Below the pieces are notes generated by a model, which did no database searches, was not told the DNA's origin, and worked only from the letters and a program-made list of their open reading frames with translations. Of a DNA stretch of 64,000 bases, positions 8,429 to 17,009 are shown one piece after another. Source of the DNA: Pricia antarctica (GTDB lineage: Bacteria; Bacteroidota; Bacteroidia; Flavobacteriales; Flavobacteriaceae); the NCBI RefSeq assembly GCF_900101815.1, contig NZ_FNAO01000003.1, forward strand, positions 62,001-126,000. Direction: 5' to 3'. How positions within the stretch are numbered: the first letter of the stretch is position 1; every line of letters begins with the position of its first letter. The translations under genes were made by a program, and so were the position numbers.

Positions 8429-9706
8429 CTATGCAGTTTCTACTTGAAGTTCCTTTTCCTCGCCCTCAGAATCCTTAGGCAAAATTGTGGCGTTCTTCAA
8501 TCGTTTCAATCTTCGTTTTATATTTCCACGGATGACGTAATGGTCGATGGTCGGTGCAAAAACGTTCATTAATAGGATAGCCAAGAATACACCTTCGGGA
8601 TAGGCGGGATTGAATACCCTAATCATAACGGACATAAATCCGATAAAAAAGCCATAAAACCATTTCCCGCGGTTGGTCTGTGCACCGGTCACGGGATCGG
8701 TCGCCATATAAACGATACCGAAAGCAAGCCCGCCCACAATAAGATGCTCCCAAAACGGGAAGCTCATCAATCCGTAGAACTTACTGGTATCCCCGATCCA
8801 TCCTTGGTCCACTACGCCGTTAAAAATCAGACCCATAACCAATGAACCGATAACGGCACTGAGCATGATCCGCCAACTGGCAATTTTGCTGAATATCAGA
8901 AAGAGGCCACCGAGCAGTATCAAAAAGGTCGAGGTCTCCCCTACGGAACCGGGAATAAATCCAAAGAACATATCCGAAATGGAATAGCTGTACACGTCGC
9001 CTTGGGCCAAAGACCCTAATATGGTCTCCCCTGAAATCGCGTCTGGGGTACCTGCGAGGTCTACGGCATTGTGCACCCAGACCTTGTCACCGCTCATCCA
9101 AGTAGGATAGGCGAAGAATAGGAATGCACGGATGGTCAGTGCGGGATTCAAGATGTTCATTCCCGTACCACCAAACACCTCTTTTCCTATGATGACACCA
9201 AATATTACGGCAACGGCCAACATCCAAAGGGGGGTATCGATCGGTACAATTAGGGGCACCAACATACCGGTTACCAAATAGCCCTCTTCTACCTCGTGTC
9301 CCTTAATAACGGCAAAGATGAACTCTACCAAAAGACCCACGCCATAAGAAACGATCACTAAGGGCAGTACTTTTATGATACCGATCCAGAAGTTGTCCCA
9401 TGTCAAAAAATTCCCTAATACGGAAAGTTCCCTTACCGTTCCGTTTGCCGCGTCAATGGCAGCATAATACTGGTATCCTGCGTTGAACATGGAGAACAAC
9501 AACACCGGTATCAGCGCCATGATCACCGTATTCATCGTACGTTTCAAATCATCTGCCGCCCGAACATGGGAACCAGAATGCGTTGTTTCGTCGGGCGTGA
9601 ACAAAAACGTATGCAGCGCATTGAAGGCCGGTGCCATTTTCTTGCCGCGGTAATGATGCTTTATAATATGAAGCCTTTTCTTAAAAGTCAGTCTTTTATC
9701 ACTCAT
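8429..9706 (-). CDS. nqrB: Na+-NQR subunit B (covalent FMN and riboflavin subunit)
   Basis: Largest membrane subunit of Na+-NQR and the main candidate for the Na+ path. It carries a covalent FMN and also binds riboflavin. The 425 residues include about ten membrane helices after a cytoplasmic N-terminal arm. Conserved segments are FGGTGMNILNPAL (178-190) and YMATDPVTGAQTNRGKWFYG. The FMN attachment motif, usually D-x-x-S/T-G-A-T, reads DAISGET at 222-228: the acceptor threonine (Thr228) is kept but the alanine is replaced by glutamate. It lies 3 bp downstream of nqrA. Confidence 0.96.
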   Translation of the reverse strand: MSDKRLTFKKRLHIIKHHYRGKKMAPAFNALHTFLFTPDETTHSGSHVRAADDLKRTMNTVIMALIPVLLFSMFNAGYQYYAAIDAANGTVRELSVLGNFLTWDNFWIGIIKVLPLVIVSYGVGLLVEFIFAVIKGHEVEEGYLVTGMLVPLIVPIDTPLWMLAVAVIFGVIIGKEVFGGTGMNILNPALTIRAFLFFAYPTWMSGDKVWVHNAVDLAGTPDAISGETILGSLAQGDVYSYSISDMFFGFIPGSVGETSTFLILLGGLFLIFSKIASWRIMLSAVIGSLVMGLIFNGVVDQGWIGDTSKFYGLMSFPFWEHLIVGGLAFGIVYMATDPVTGAQTNRGKWFYGFFIGFMSVMIRVFNPAYPEGVFLAILLMNVFAPTIDHYVIRGNIKRRLKRLKNATILPKDSEGEEKELQVETA

Positions 9707-9709
9707 CTT

Positions 9710-11062
9710 TTATCCTATTTCTTTTTGAAGCAAATCCAATCCATCCCTTATGATCTGTTGGTGGGGCTGTTTCGAAATGCAGACGAATTCAGTTAGCGAA
9801 AAATCTTCAGGGGCTACTTCATAGAGACCCAATTGTTCCATCTCGTCAAGATCCTTGACCATACAGGCTTTTAGCAGCTGCATGGGGAATATATCCATTG
9901 GAAAGACCTTTTCGTACATACCGGTAACTACGAAAGCCCGATGTTCTCCGTTCGTATTCGTGGTCAGATCATATTTTTTATTGGGCTGCAACCATGAAAA
10001 AGTCAGTGCCCTGGTAGCCGAAATCTTGTTGAAAACAGGTTTGTTCCATCCGAAGAACTCGTAATCGTCGCCTTCGGGAATACAACTTACCGTATTGTTA
10101 TAATAGCCCAAATACCCATCTTGGTTTGATTTTGTACCCGTGAGTACATCCCCGTTGATGACCCTGAACCGCTCATCGTTCACACCGCTGGCGTAAAGAA
10201 AGGTGGATACCTCGGCACCGATCTTGGTGGTATAATATTGCGGTTTTTTGACGGATGACCCTACTAACGCAATCGTGCGCTGGGCATTGAATTTACCGGT
10301 CAACAACATTTCACCGATGATGACTAGGTCTTGTGGGGAAATCGTCCAGACCGTTTCCCCTTTATTGATGGGATCGATCTTATTTATCTGGGTACCGACC
10401 AAACCTGCCGGATGCGGACCGGTAACCTGGTGCAGTTCTATGCCCGAGAGGCCTGCCAACGGGGAACTGGAAGATTTTCCAACGGAAACATGCACCTTGC
10501 CTGCCGTAAGTTTCCCCAAAGCCGTAATAGCGGCCTGTAGTTCCTTTTCCTTTCCCTGCAAGACATAATCGGAATCTGCAGCCAAGGGGGCTGTCGCATA
10601 CCCGGAAACGAATATGGCCTTCGGATTGTCATCGGGATCGGCAATCACGGAATACGGCCGCTGAATGATAAAAGGCCAACATCCTGTTTTGAGCAGATAG
10701 GCCTTAATATCGTCCTTAGATGCCTGTTCGACATCCATGATACTATTCGCTACCGTCTCCTGTTCTTTGTCCGCCAATATCCGTAGGCTTAGAATACGCC
10801 TTCTGGCCCCACGCTCGATTTCGACAAGCTCTCCGCTAACGGGGGATACGAACTTCATATCCTCTTTATTCTTATCGTAAAAAAGCGCCTCACCGGCTTT
10901 AACCTCGCCACCTTCCTTGAGCAACATTTTAGGGTTCAGCCCATGAAAATCGTTCAGATTTATGGCATATACATTACTGAGAACGGCTTTTGAAGTGTTT
11001 TGCTCAGCGGCACCGACAAGATTAATGTCCAGGCCCTTTGTGATCTTGATGTCTTTTGACAT
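9710..11062 (-). CDS. nqrA: Na+-NQR subunit A
   Basis: Peripheral cytoplasmic subunit of the Na+-translocating NADH:quinone reductase, implicated in quinone binding. It is the first gene of the nqr operon. The 450 residues start MSKDIKITKGLDINLVGAAE, the usual NqrA opening. Family segments such as LSLRILADKEQE, GPHPAGLVGTQINKIDP, TGKFNAQRTIALVGSSVKKP and FPMDIFPMQLLKAC follow in the expected order. The subunit is soluble and no membrane helix is seen. The gene is divergent from the T9SS plug gene, and the 174 bp between them holds the operon promoter. Confidence 0.97.
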   Translation of the reverse strand: MSKDIKITKGLDINLVGAAEQNTSKAVLSNVYAINLNDFHGLNPKMLLKEGGEVKAGEALFYDKNKEDMKFVSPVSGELVEIERGARRRILSLRILADKEQETVANSIMDVEQASKDDIKAYLLKTGCWPFIIQRPYSVIADPDDNPKAIFVSGYATAPLAADSDYVLQGKEKELQAAITALGKLTAGKVHVSVGKSSSSPLAGLSGIELHQVTGPHPAGLVGTQINKIDPINKGETVWTISPQDLVIIGEMLLTGKFNAQRTIALVGSSVKKPQYYTTKIGAEVSTFLYASGVNDERFRVINGDVLTGTKSNQDGYLGYYNNTVSCIPEGDDYEFFGWNKPVFNKISATRALTFSWLQPNKKYDLTTNTNGEHRAFVVTGMYEKVFPMDIFPMQLLKACMVKDLDEMEQLGLYEVAPEDFSLTEFVCISKQPHQQIIRDGLDLLQKEIG

Positions 11063-11118
11063 GTTGTAGTCGACCTTATGTTAAGGAATCCAAAGATTGG
11101 ACTCCGTAAATTTCGGGT

Positions 11119-11126
11119 CAAAAATA
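11119..11126 (-). promoter_or_regulatory. Candidate -7 box of the nqr operon
   Basis: On the minus strand this reads TATTTTTG, matching TAnnTTTG, 57 bp before the nqrA ATG. A clear -33 element is not seen. Confidence 0.45.
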
Positions 11127-11236
11127 CTACTTAAAAGAAAGTTTTCATAATAATTGCCCATAAATTTAGGTCGTTTGCCGATCCGAATTCCATAGGAACA
11201 CATTTTGTTTACCTTTACCCAAAAAATAGCGGAAAA

Positions 11237-12481
11237 ATGCGCCGAAGCCTTCAACAGATTATAATTCTTCTTTTTGCAACCTCCTTATTTTCCCAGGTAC
11301 AGCAAGAGGTAAATCCCCCAGAAAACATAAAGACCGTTATCTTCGGTGGACCGGCAGGAGAACAGTTTCCCGTCGTTATGCTCGGGGAGACTATCAGGCT
11401 CGAATTTGACGATACGCTGGCCAACGAGCAGGACTATTATTACAAAATTATACATTGCGATTATGACTGGTCGCCCTCGCAACTTTTGAAATCGCAATAT
11501 CTTGATGGTATAGACAACCAACGCATCACCGATTACGAAAACAGTTACAATACCTTACAACCCTATTCGAATTATCGATTGACGATACCGAACGAAAATG
11601 TGAGCCTCAAGGTCAGCGGCAATTATGTGCTCGAAATCTATAACGACAATTATGAGCTCCAATTTTCGAGAAGGTTCGTGGTCTATACCGATGCCGTAAA
11701 CGTGGGGGGAACGGTCAAACGCTCGCGGGACTTCAATTTTCTCAACGAAAAGCAGGTGGTGCAATTCACTATTAACCAGGGCAACTTTCAGCTCGTCAAT
11801 CCGAAGAAAGAAGTAAAAGTGACCATTTTGCAGAACTATCAGTGGGAAACGGCCCTCTACAACATACCCCCACAATACACCTTGGGCGGCGAATTGGTCT
11901 ACAAGTACGATAAGGAAACCAGTTTCTTCGGGGGCAACGAATACCTGAATTTCGACACCAGCGACCTGAGGGCACCGACCTCGCAGATATCGCGCATAGA
12001 AGTTGCCGATCTTTACGAGCACTACCTGTTTACCGATGGTTATCGCTTCGACAGGGAATACACCTATTACCCCGATATTAACGGCGATTTCGTGGTGCGC
12101 ACCCTTCAGGGCGAAGACAATTCCCGGGAAGCCGAATACACTCAGGTACATTTTTCCCTGCCCTATGATGAGCTACTTGCTCTCGATGATGTCTACGTTT
12201 TCGGAAAGTTCAACAATTACGCCTTGACCGACGAAAATAAAATGACCTATACTAAGAACAATGGCCTAATGCAAGCCACTATTAAACTAAAACAGGGATT
12301 TTACAACTATAAATACGTGATCAAGCGCGAAGATGGGGTCATCGACCTCAACACGATTTGCGGTAATTTTCACTTTACCGAGAACACCTATCTGATCTTG
12401 GTGTATTATCGGAATTTCGGAGATATGTATGACAGTATTATCGGGGTGGGGTCGGCGAACTCCCAAGATATCAGTAATTAG
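11237..12481 (+). CDS. T9SS plug protein (DUF5103 family)
   Basis: Outer-membrane-associated protein of the DUF5103 family, now known as the type IX secretion plug protein that closes the SprA translocon pore when no cargo is present. The precursor has 414 residues and a signal peptide (about 1-19, ending LFATSLFSQ). The body is beta-rich; recognised family segments include IKTVIFGGP, EDYYYKIIHCDYDWSPS-like YYYKIIHCDYDWSPSQL, SNYRLTIPNE, GNYVLEIYNDN and, late in the protein, VYVFGKFNNYALTDENKM, which is typical of the C-terminal domain. It is divergent from nqrA. Other T9SS genes in the window (34.8 and 42.2 kb) are not linked to it. Confidence 0.85.
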   Translation: MRRSLQQIIILLFATSLFSQVQQEVNPPENIKTVIFGGPAGEQFPVVMLGETIRLEFDDTLANEQDYYYKIIHCDYDWSPSQLLKSQYLDGIDNQRITDYENSYNTLQPYSNYRLTIPNENVSLKVSGNYVLEIYNDNYELQFSRRFVVYTDAVNVGGTVKRSRDFNFLNEKQVVQFTINQGNFQLVNPKKEVKVTILQNYQWETALYNIPPQYTLGGELVYKYDKETSFFGGNEYLNFDTSDLRAPTSQISRIEVADLYEHYLFTDGYRFDREYTYYPDINGDFVVRTLQGEDNSREAEYTQVHFSLPYDELLALDDVYVFGKFNNYALTDENKMTYTKNNGLMQATIKLKQGFYNYKYVIKREDGVIDLNTICGNFHFTENTYLILVYYRNFGDMYDSIIGVGSANSQDISN

Positions 12482-12496
12482 GAAGACCAATGATCG

Positions 12497-12974
12497 ATGT
12501 GGGTTGATGAGTATATCAACAACATCTCCGGTGTACTCAATTTGGATAAATACATGGAAAACCTTCCCGAAAAACCGGAAAAAGGCAGGTACCGTTTTAA
12601 ATATCGAGGAACCGAATGCCTAAACTGCGGGCATTCATTGGATATCAGTGATAGCTATTGCCCTCTTTATTTGGTTGGTCTATGTCAGAAAAAGGTACAA
12701 TTATACCGATCATTTGGTCTTTAGCTTTCACAATACGGCATTGTTGTTTATCTTGCTCATAATTAGTTATTTGATCGATTCCATTTTTGAGATAACCAGC
12801 AACTGGATTTTTCTGATACTATTCGGATTATATCTTTTTCAGGCCATACGAAATTTTTATGCTCAAGGGCTATTTAATACTAGTGTTAAATATATTTTTT
12901 TGAATACTATTTTTTTTATATTGGCTGTGCTCGCGACCTTGATATTGGTTACGGCCAACATTTTTACCTATTGA
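12497..12974 (+). pseudogene. DUF3667 family gene disrupted by internal deletion and frameshift
   Basis: Two open pieces in different frames match the two ends of a DUF3667 protein. The first (12497 to about 12664) encodes a zinc-ribbon start with TECLNCGHSLDISDSYCP. The second (about 12655-12974) encodes the membrane C-terminus, IWLVYVRKRYNYTDHLVF, followed by hydrophobic helices. In intact relatives roughly 150-200 residues, including the first helices, lie between these parts and the zinc ribbon has a second CxxC. Here the ribbon is cut after its third cysteine and the frame changes within a short shared stretch (TTGCCCTC region), as expected from a deletion at microhomology. A short product from the first frame is possible but would lack all membrane helices. 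Confidence 0.75.
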
Positions 12975-13026
12975 TTTTGACTAAATTACCATTGAAATCG
13001 AATTTCACTTAGACCAAAACCATCCC

Positions 13027-13413
13027 ATGACAACACAAGTTACCAAAGGCATTAAGATTTCCGTAAAGACCAGTTTTGAAGGCACCTTCTTCAAGAACTA
13101 TAAAATGCATTTTGCCTTTGGCTATACCATTACCATAGAAAACCAGAGTAAAGATTCCGTGCAGCTTACCTCGCGGCACTGGAAAATCTACGATGCGCTC
13201 AACGCACTCGAGGTGCTCGACGGCGAGGGCGTTATCGGCAAGAAACCGGTGATCAAGCCCGGCGAATCGCATACCTATAATTCCGGCTGCCTTTTGGCAT
13301 CACCTATCGGCGCCATGCGGGGCCACTATAATATGGTCAACTTTTCTACGACCGAGAAATTCCGTGTTTATATCCCTACGTTTAAATTTTCTGCACCTTT
13401 TGCCCTTAATTGA
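13027..13413 (+). CDS. apaG: ApaG family protein
   Basis: Small immunoglobulin-like beta-sandwich protein of the ApaG/DUF525 family, 128 residues. In enterobacteria apaG is linked to Co2+/Mg2+ resistance, but the biochemical role is not settled. Diagnostic segments are FGYTITIENQS, VQLTSRHWKIYD, EVLDGEGVIGKKPVIKPGES and the C-terminal GHYNMVNF, all at their usual positions. It lies between the broken DUF3667 gene and pruA, both on the same strand, with 93 bp to the pruA start. Confidence 0.92.
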   Translation: MTTQVTKGIKISVKTSFEGTFFKNYKMHFAFGYTITIENQSKDSVQLTSRHWKIYDALNALEVLDGEGVIGKKPVIKPGESHTYNSGCLLASPIGAMRGHYNMVNFSTTEKFRVYIPTFKFSAPFALN

Positions 13414-13506
13414 TTATTGATCAGTAATCAGCTCCCCCTATTGAATTAACCATGAGTGTTTGTTACCTTCGCATCCTCACATACTAATTCTAAATTCAAT
13501 AGCTCC

Positions 13507-15135
13507 ATGGGAAAAGGATTCTTCCACGTACCAATCGCGATTAACGAACCTATAAAAAGTTACGCTCCCGGCTCTGCTGAGCGCGAAGACGTACTCAGGC
13601 AGTACCACGCTTATTTTAAGGGGAATGTAGATGTTCCCTTATATATAGGAAATAAAGAAATAAAAACGGGCAACACCAAACCGATGTCCCCGCCCCACGA
13701 CCACAAGCACGTTGTGGGCCAGTACCACTTGGCAGAGAAAAAACATGTGGAGCAGGCCATCAAAAACGGATTAGAAGCTCGCGAAGCATGGGCTAACCTG
13801 GCTTGGGAACAACGCAGTGCCATTTTCTCGAAAGCTGCGGAACTGATCGCAGGTCCCTATCGCGACAAGATAAATGCAGCGACCATGATCGCGCAATCGA
13901 AAAATATTCATCAGGCGGAAATCGATGCCGCTTGTGAGACTATCGACTTTTTGCGGTTCAATGTGGAATATATGTCCCGGATTTACGACGATCAGCCCGA
14001 TTCCGCAGAAGGTCTTTGGAACCGAGTGGAATATCGGCCCTTGGAAGGCTTTGTATACGCCATTACGCCCTTCAACTTTACCGCGATTGCCGCGAACCTA
14101 CCCGCCAGCGCCGCCATGATGGGCAATGTGGTACTGTGGAAACCCAGCGACCACCAGATTTTTTCGGCCAAGGTCATTGTCGATGTCTTTAAGGAAGCCG
14201 GCCTGCCCGACGGTGTAATCAATGTGGTGTACGGCGATCCGGTTATGATTACGGATACGGCATTGGCGAGTCCTGATTTTGCGGGCATCCACTATACCGG
14301 ATCGACAAGCGTCTTTAAGGGGCTTTGGAAGAAAATCGGTGATAATATCAATACCTATAAAACCTATCCACGGATTGTTGGTGAAACGGGTGGCAAAGAT
14401 TTCATTATCGCACATCCAACGGCAAAACCACAACAGGTGGCTACGGCTATATCCCGAGGGGCTTTCGAGTTTCAGGGACAAAAATGTAGTGCGGCTTCGC
14501 GCGTGTACCTTCCGAAATCGACATCCAAAGAGATTCTGGAGCTTGTTAAAAAGGATATCGAATCGTTCAACAAACCCGGTTCTCCCGAAGATATGTCCAA
14601 CTTTATCACGGCGGTCATCCACGAGGGCTCTTTCGATAAATTGGCCAAATATATCGATCAGGCGAAAAAAGATAAGAATGCGGAAGTTTTTGCGGGTGGC
14701 GAATATGACAAATCGAAGGGTTACTTTATCGAGCCCACGGTCATTGTAACCACCGATCCCCACTACACCACTATGGAAACCGAACTTTTCGGCCCCGTGG
14801 TGACGGTATATGTTTATGAGGATAAGGACTGGTCAAAAACCCTGAAATTGGTAGACGAGACCTCGCCCTATGCATTGACGGGAGCCGTGCTTTCGGGAGA
14901 CCGCTACGCCATTGACGAAGCGACCAAGGCACTACAGAACTGCGCCGGTAATTTCTATATCAACGACAAGCCCACAGGTGCGGTCGTCGGGCAACAACCT
15001 TTCGGTGGTGCCAGGGCTTCGGGCACGAACGACAAGGCGGGATCGATGCAGAATCTATTGCGTTGGGTATCACCGCGATTGATCAAGGAAACCTTTGTGA
15101 CCCCGGAAAATTATCGGTATCCGTTTTTGGGATAA
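13507..15135 (+). CDS. pruA: L-glutamate gamma-semialdehyde dehydrogenase
   Basis: Aldehyde dehydrogenase that oxidises glutamate semialdehyde (open form of pyrroline-5-carboxylate) to glutamate with NAD+, the last step of proline catabolism. The start is taken at 13507 (MGKGFFHVPIAINEPIK), the usual N-terminus; the frame is open upstream but that extension is not family-like. Length is 542. The catalytic base is in VGETGGKDF and the nucleophilic cysteine in FEFQGQKCSAASR. YAITPFNFTAIAAN and ETELFGPVVTVYVY are further family landmarks. No proline dehydrogenase gene is adjacent. Confidence 0.95.
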   Translation: MGKGFFHVPIAINEPIKSYAPGSAEREDVLRQYHAYFKGNVDVPLYIGNKEIKTGNTKPMSPPHDHKHVVGQYHLAEKKHVEQAIKNGLEAREAWANLAWEQRSAIFSKAAELIAGPYRDKINAATMIAQSKNIHQAEIDAACETIDFLRFNVEYMSRIYDDQPDSAEGLWNRVEYRPLEGFVYAITPFNFTAIAANLPASAAMMGNVVLWKPSDHQIFSAKVIVDVFKEAGLPDGVINVVYGDPVMITDTALASPDFAGIHYTGSTSVFKGLWKKIGDNINTYKTYPRIVGETGGKDFIIAHPTAKPQQVATAISRGAFEFQGQKCSAASRVYLPKSTSKEILELVKKDIESFNKPGSPEDMSNFITAVIHEGSFDKLAKYIDQAKKDKNAEVFAGGEYDKSKGYFIEPTVIVTTDPHYTTMETELFGPVVTVYVYEDKDWSKTLKLVDETSPYALTGAVLSGDRYAIDEATKALQNCAGNFYINDKPTGAVVGQQPFGGARASGTNDKAGSMQNLLRWVSPRLIKETFVTPENYRYPFLG

Positions 15136-15330
15136 AGCGGTTGCAAATTCCAAATTTTTAAACCTATCATTAGGAGGACCTAGGCCGGGCTCAGCATTCA
15201 CAGAAGTCGCGATGCCAAATTCTAAAATTATAGGACAATAATTCGTTGATTTTTAATATCTTGTGCAAGAGTGTCTTCAATAAAGGCAATGATAACGAAA
15301 ATTAACAACGAACAACTAAATTTTTAGAAA

Positions 15331-15843
15331 ATGAAAAAAATTAGCTTATTACTCCTATTTGTGGGAACCGTCACGTGTTACGCCCAGGATGATTTGACCC
15401 AAAGTACGATTCAAGGCGTTCTTACACACAATCAAGAACAAGTGGTACAACTTGGGGAAGCCTTTTCGGAAGAACAGTATGATTGGCGACCTGCGGATGG
15501 CGTACGCTCCGTGGGGGAATCGCTCTTGCACGTGGCAGGGGGCAATTATTACCTGGCCTCGAAAATGGGATTTGCCCCACCGGAGGATGTAGATATGACG
15601 AGTTTGAATAAAATTACCGGAAAAGACGACATTTTGGCCGCCTTGAAAAAATCAAATACTTTCGTTCTTGAAAAAATCGCAATGGTCGAAAACGACCAAT
15701 TGAACGAAGAGGTCGATTTTGGTTTTGCCAAAATGAACAAGCTAGCAGGTCTTTTGTCGATTATGGAACACAACGGCGAACACAAAGGCCAATTGATTGC
15801 CTATGCCCGATCGAACGGAGTTACGCCGCCTTGGAGTGAATAG
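15331..15843 (+). CDS. Exported DinB-like protein
   Basis: 170-residue protein with a clear signal peptide (MKKISLLLLFVGTVTCYAQ) followed by a DinB/YfiT four-helix fold. The DinB metal-binding pattern is visible: a histidine in ESLLHVAGGNYY and two in the late EHNGEHKGQLIAYAR. The end, GVTPPWSE, is typical of this branch. DinB-fold proteins include thiol transferases and hydrolases, and many are uncharacterised; I cannot assign a substrate. Export to the periplasm is seen from the signal. The gene is single, followed by a strong terminator. Confidence 0.85.
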   Translation: MKKISLLLLFVGTVTCYAQDDLTQSTIQGVLTHNQEQVVQLGEAFSEEQYDWRPADGVRSVGESLLHVAGGNYYLASKMGFAPPEDVDMTSLNKITGKDDILAALKKSNTFVLEKIAMVENDQLNEEVDFGFAKMNKLAGLLSIMEHNGEHKGQLIAYARSNGVTPPWSE

Positions 15844-15933
15844 AAAAATTCTAAACCAGCTTGTCGCCTGTCAGGTTACAAGTATCTCCCTGAAATTTGG
15901 GGCCAAAAAGTGACCTAAGTTTTACTGAATTAC

Positions 15934-15970
15934 AAAAAGTCCTTATCGATAAACCGATAAGGACTTTTTT
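15934..15970 (+). terminator. Rho-independent terminator after the DinB-like gene
   Basis: Arms AAAAAGTCCTTATCG and CGATAAGGACTTTTT form a 15-bp stem with a 6-nt loop and end in a T-run, with an A-run on the other side, so it can work in both directions. Confidence 0.9.
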
Positions 15971-16099
15971 AATGCCGCTTGTCATCACAAACACGGCCCG
16001 TTTAATTCATTTCTTGTCATAGCACAATAATCAATGTAAATTTAACGTTAAGTAATCGTAAACTTTCAGTAACTTTAGGTCTACAATAAAAAAACTGTG

Positions 16100-16228
16100 A
16101 TGAAAACAAATAAACTAAAGGTGAAAACCAAGAAAGTCAAAAAGTCCTTTTTAGAGAACATCCATTTGTTCCTAAAGAAGTACGCTGATAATTGCAGGTA
16201 TTCGTTCGATGGGATGCTGAAGATTTAA
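16100..16228 (+). CDS. Possible small basic protein (42 residues)
   Basis: Open frame from ATG at 16100 to TAA at 16226-16228. The product starts MKTNKLKVKTKKVKKSF and ends GMLKI: about a third Lys in the first half, then a short amphipathic stretch with one cysteine. It is preceded by TAACTTTA at about 16070, close to a TAnnTTTG box, and lies downstream of a terminator, so it would be an independent unit. I do not recognise a family. It could be spurious; the strongly basic composition and the promoter-like box are the only support. Confidence 0.35.
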   Translation: MKTNKLKVKTKKVKKSFLENIHLFLKKYADNCRYSFDGMLKI

Positions 16229-16246
16229 GTAATCCTAACGAGTGGT

Positions 16247-16882
16247 CTATCCCTTGAATTTCATGGGCAGATATACCAATTTTTTGGTCTCGAAGAAATC
16301 CTCTTCAAAATAATCGGTCAGGTCAAAAATTTCGGCCGTTCTATATCCTTTTAATTCCTCCGCTAAATCACCTCCTTTCAGGTAAAGAATTCCATTTCTT
16401 CTCTCATGAAAGGATTCCTTTTTGATTTTCCCCTTGACCCAATGCACAAACGTGGGCATCGCCGCTACGGCCCTGCTCACTATAAAATCGAATTGTCCCT
16501 TTACAACCTCTACCCTATCATTGATGGTAGTTACATTTTCTAGGCCCAGTCCGGCCACGACCTCGTCGACCACTTTTATTTTTTTTCCGATGGAATCGAC
16601 CAAGGTAAAGTGGACATCGGGATACAAAATGGCCAAGGGAACGCCCGGAAACCCACCTCCGGTACCTACATCCAATACGGATGCATCCGATTTAAACTGC
16701 TGAATTTTAGCGATTCCCAAAGAATGAAGCACATGGCGCAAGTACAGCTCGTCGATGTCCTTTCGTGAAACCACATTGATTTTTTGGTTCCAATCCTTGT
16801 ACAAATCCTCAAGTTGTAAAAACTGCGTTTGCTGGATTTCCGATAAATTATGAAAATATTTAAATACTAAATTTGCGTTCAT
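16247..16882 (-). CDS. rsmG: 16S rRNA (guanine527-N7)-methyltransferase
   Basis: Methylates N7 of G527 in 16S rRNA using SAM. The start is set at the ATG at 16882 (MNANLVFKYFHNLSE), giving 211 residues, the usual RsmG size. The longer open frame upstream runs into the divergent desaturase region. Motifs are INVVSRKDIDELYLRHVLHS, the SAM loop SVLDVGTGGGFPGVPLAI, FTLVDSIGKKIKVV and the catalytic-region FDFIVSRAVAAM. Single gene, convergent with the upstream plus-strand small ORF and divergent from the desaturase. Confidence 0.95.
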   Translation of the reverse strand: MNANLVFKYFHNLSEIQQTQFLQLEDLYKDWNQKINVVSRKDIDELYLRHVLHSLGIAKIQQFKSDASVLDVGTGGGFPGVPLAILYPDVHFTLVDSIGKKIKVVDEVVAGLGLENVTTINDRVEVVKGQFDFIVSRAVAAMPTFVHWVKGKIKKESFHERRNGILYLKGGDLAEELKGYRTAEIFDLTDYFEEDFFETKKLVYLPMKFKG

Positions 16883-16885
16883 ACG

Positions 16886-16893
16886 TATATTTG
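16886..16893 (+). promoter_or_regulatory. Candidate -7 box upstream of the desaturase
   Basis: TATATTTG on the plus strand, immediately upstream of the divergent rsmG start, 116 bp before the desaturase ATG. A second, weaker box TACCTTAG at about 16960 would give a shorter leader. Which one is used cannot be told from sequence. Confidence 0.35.
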
Positions 16894-17009
16894 CATAGGG
16901 AAACCCGTTTAGAGTTCCGGACAAAATTACCATATTCACCGGCAAAAAAAGGAATTTCCGTACCTTAGGCTCATCATTTTTATCGATATTTACCAAAAGA
17001 TTGCACACC

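Noticed and set aside
7860-8447. 195-residue plus-strand open frame opposite nqrC
   Set aside because: Shadow of nqrC, which has a clear family match; the antisense frame has no recognisable motif or start context. The same holds for other long antisense frames such as 11555-12151, 52901-53566 and 54903-55502.
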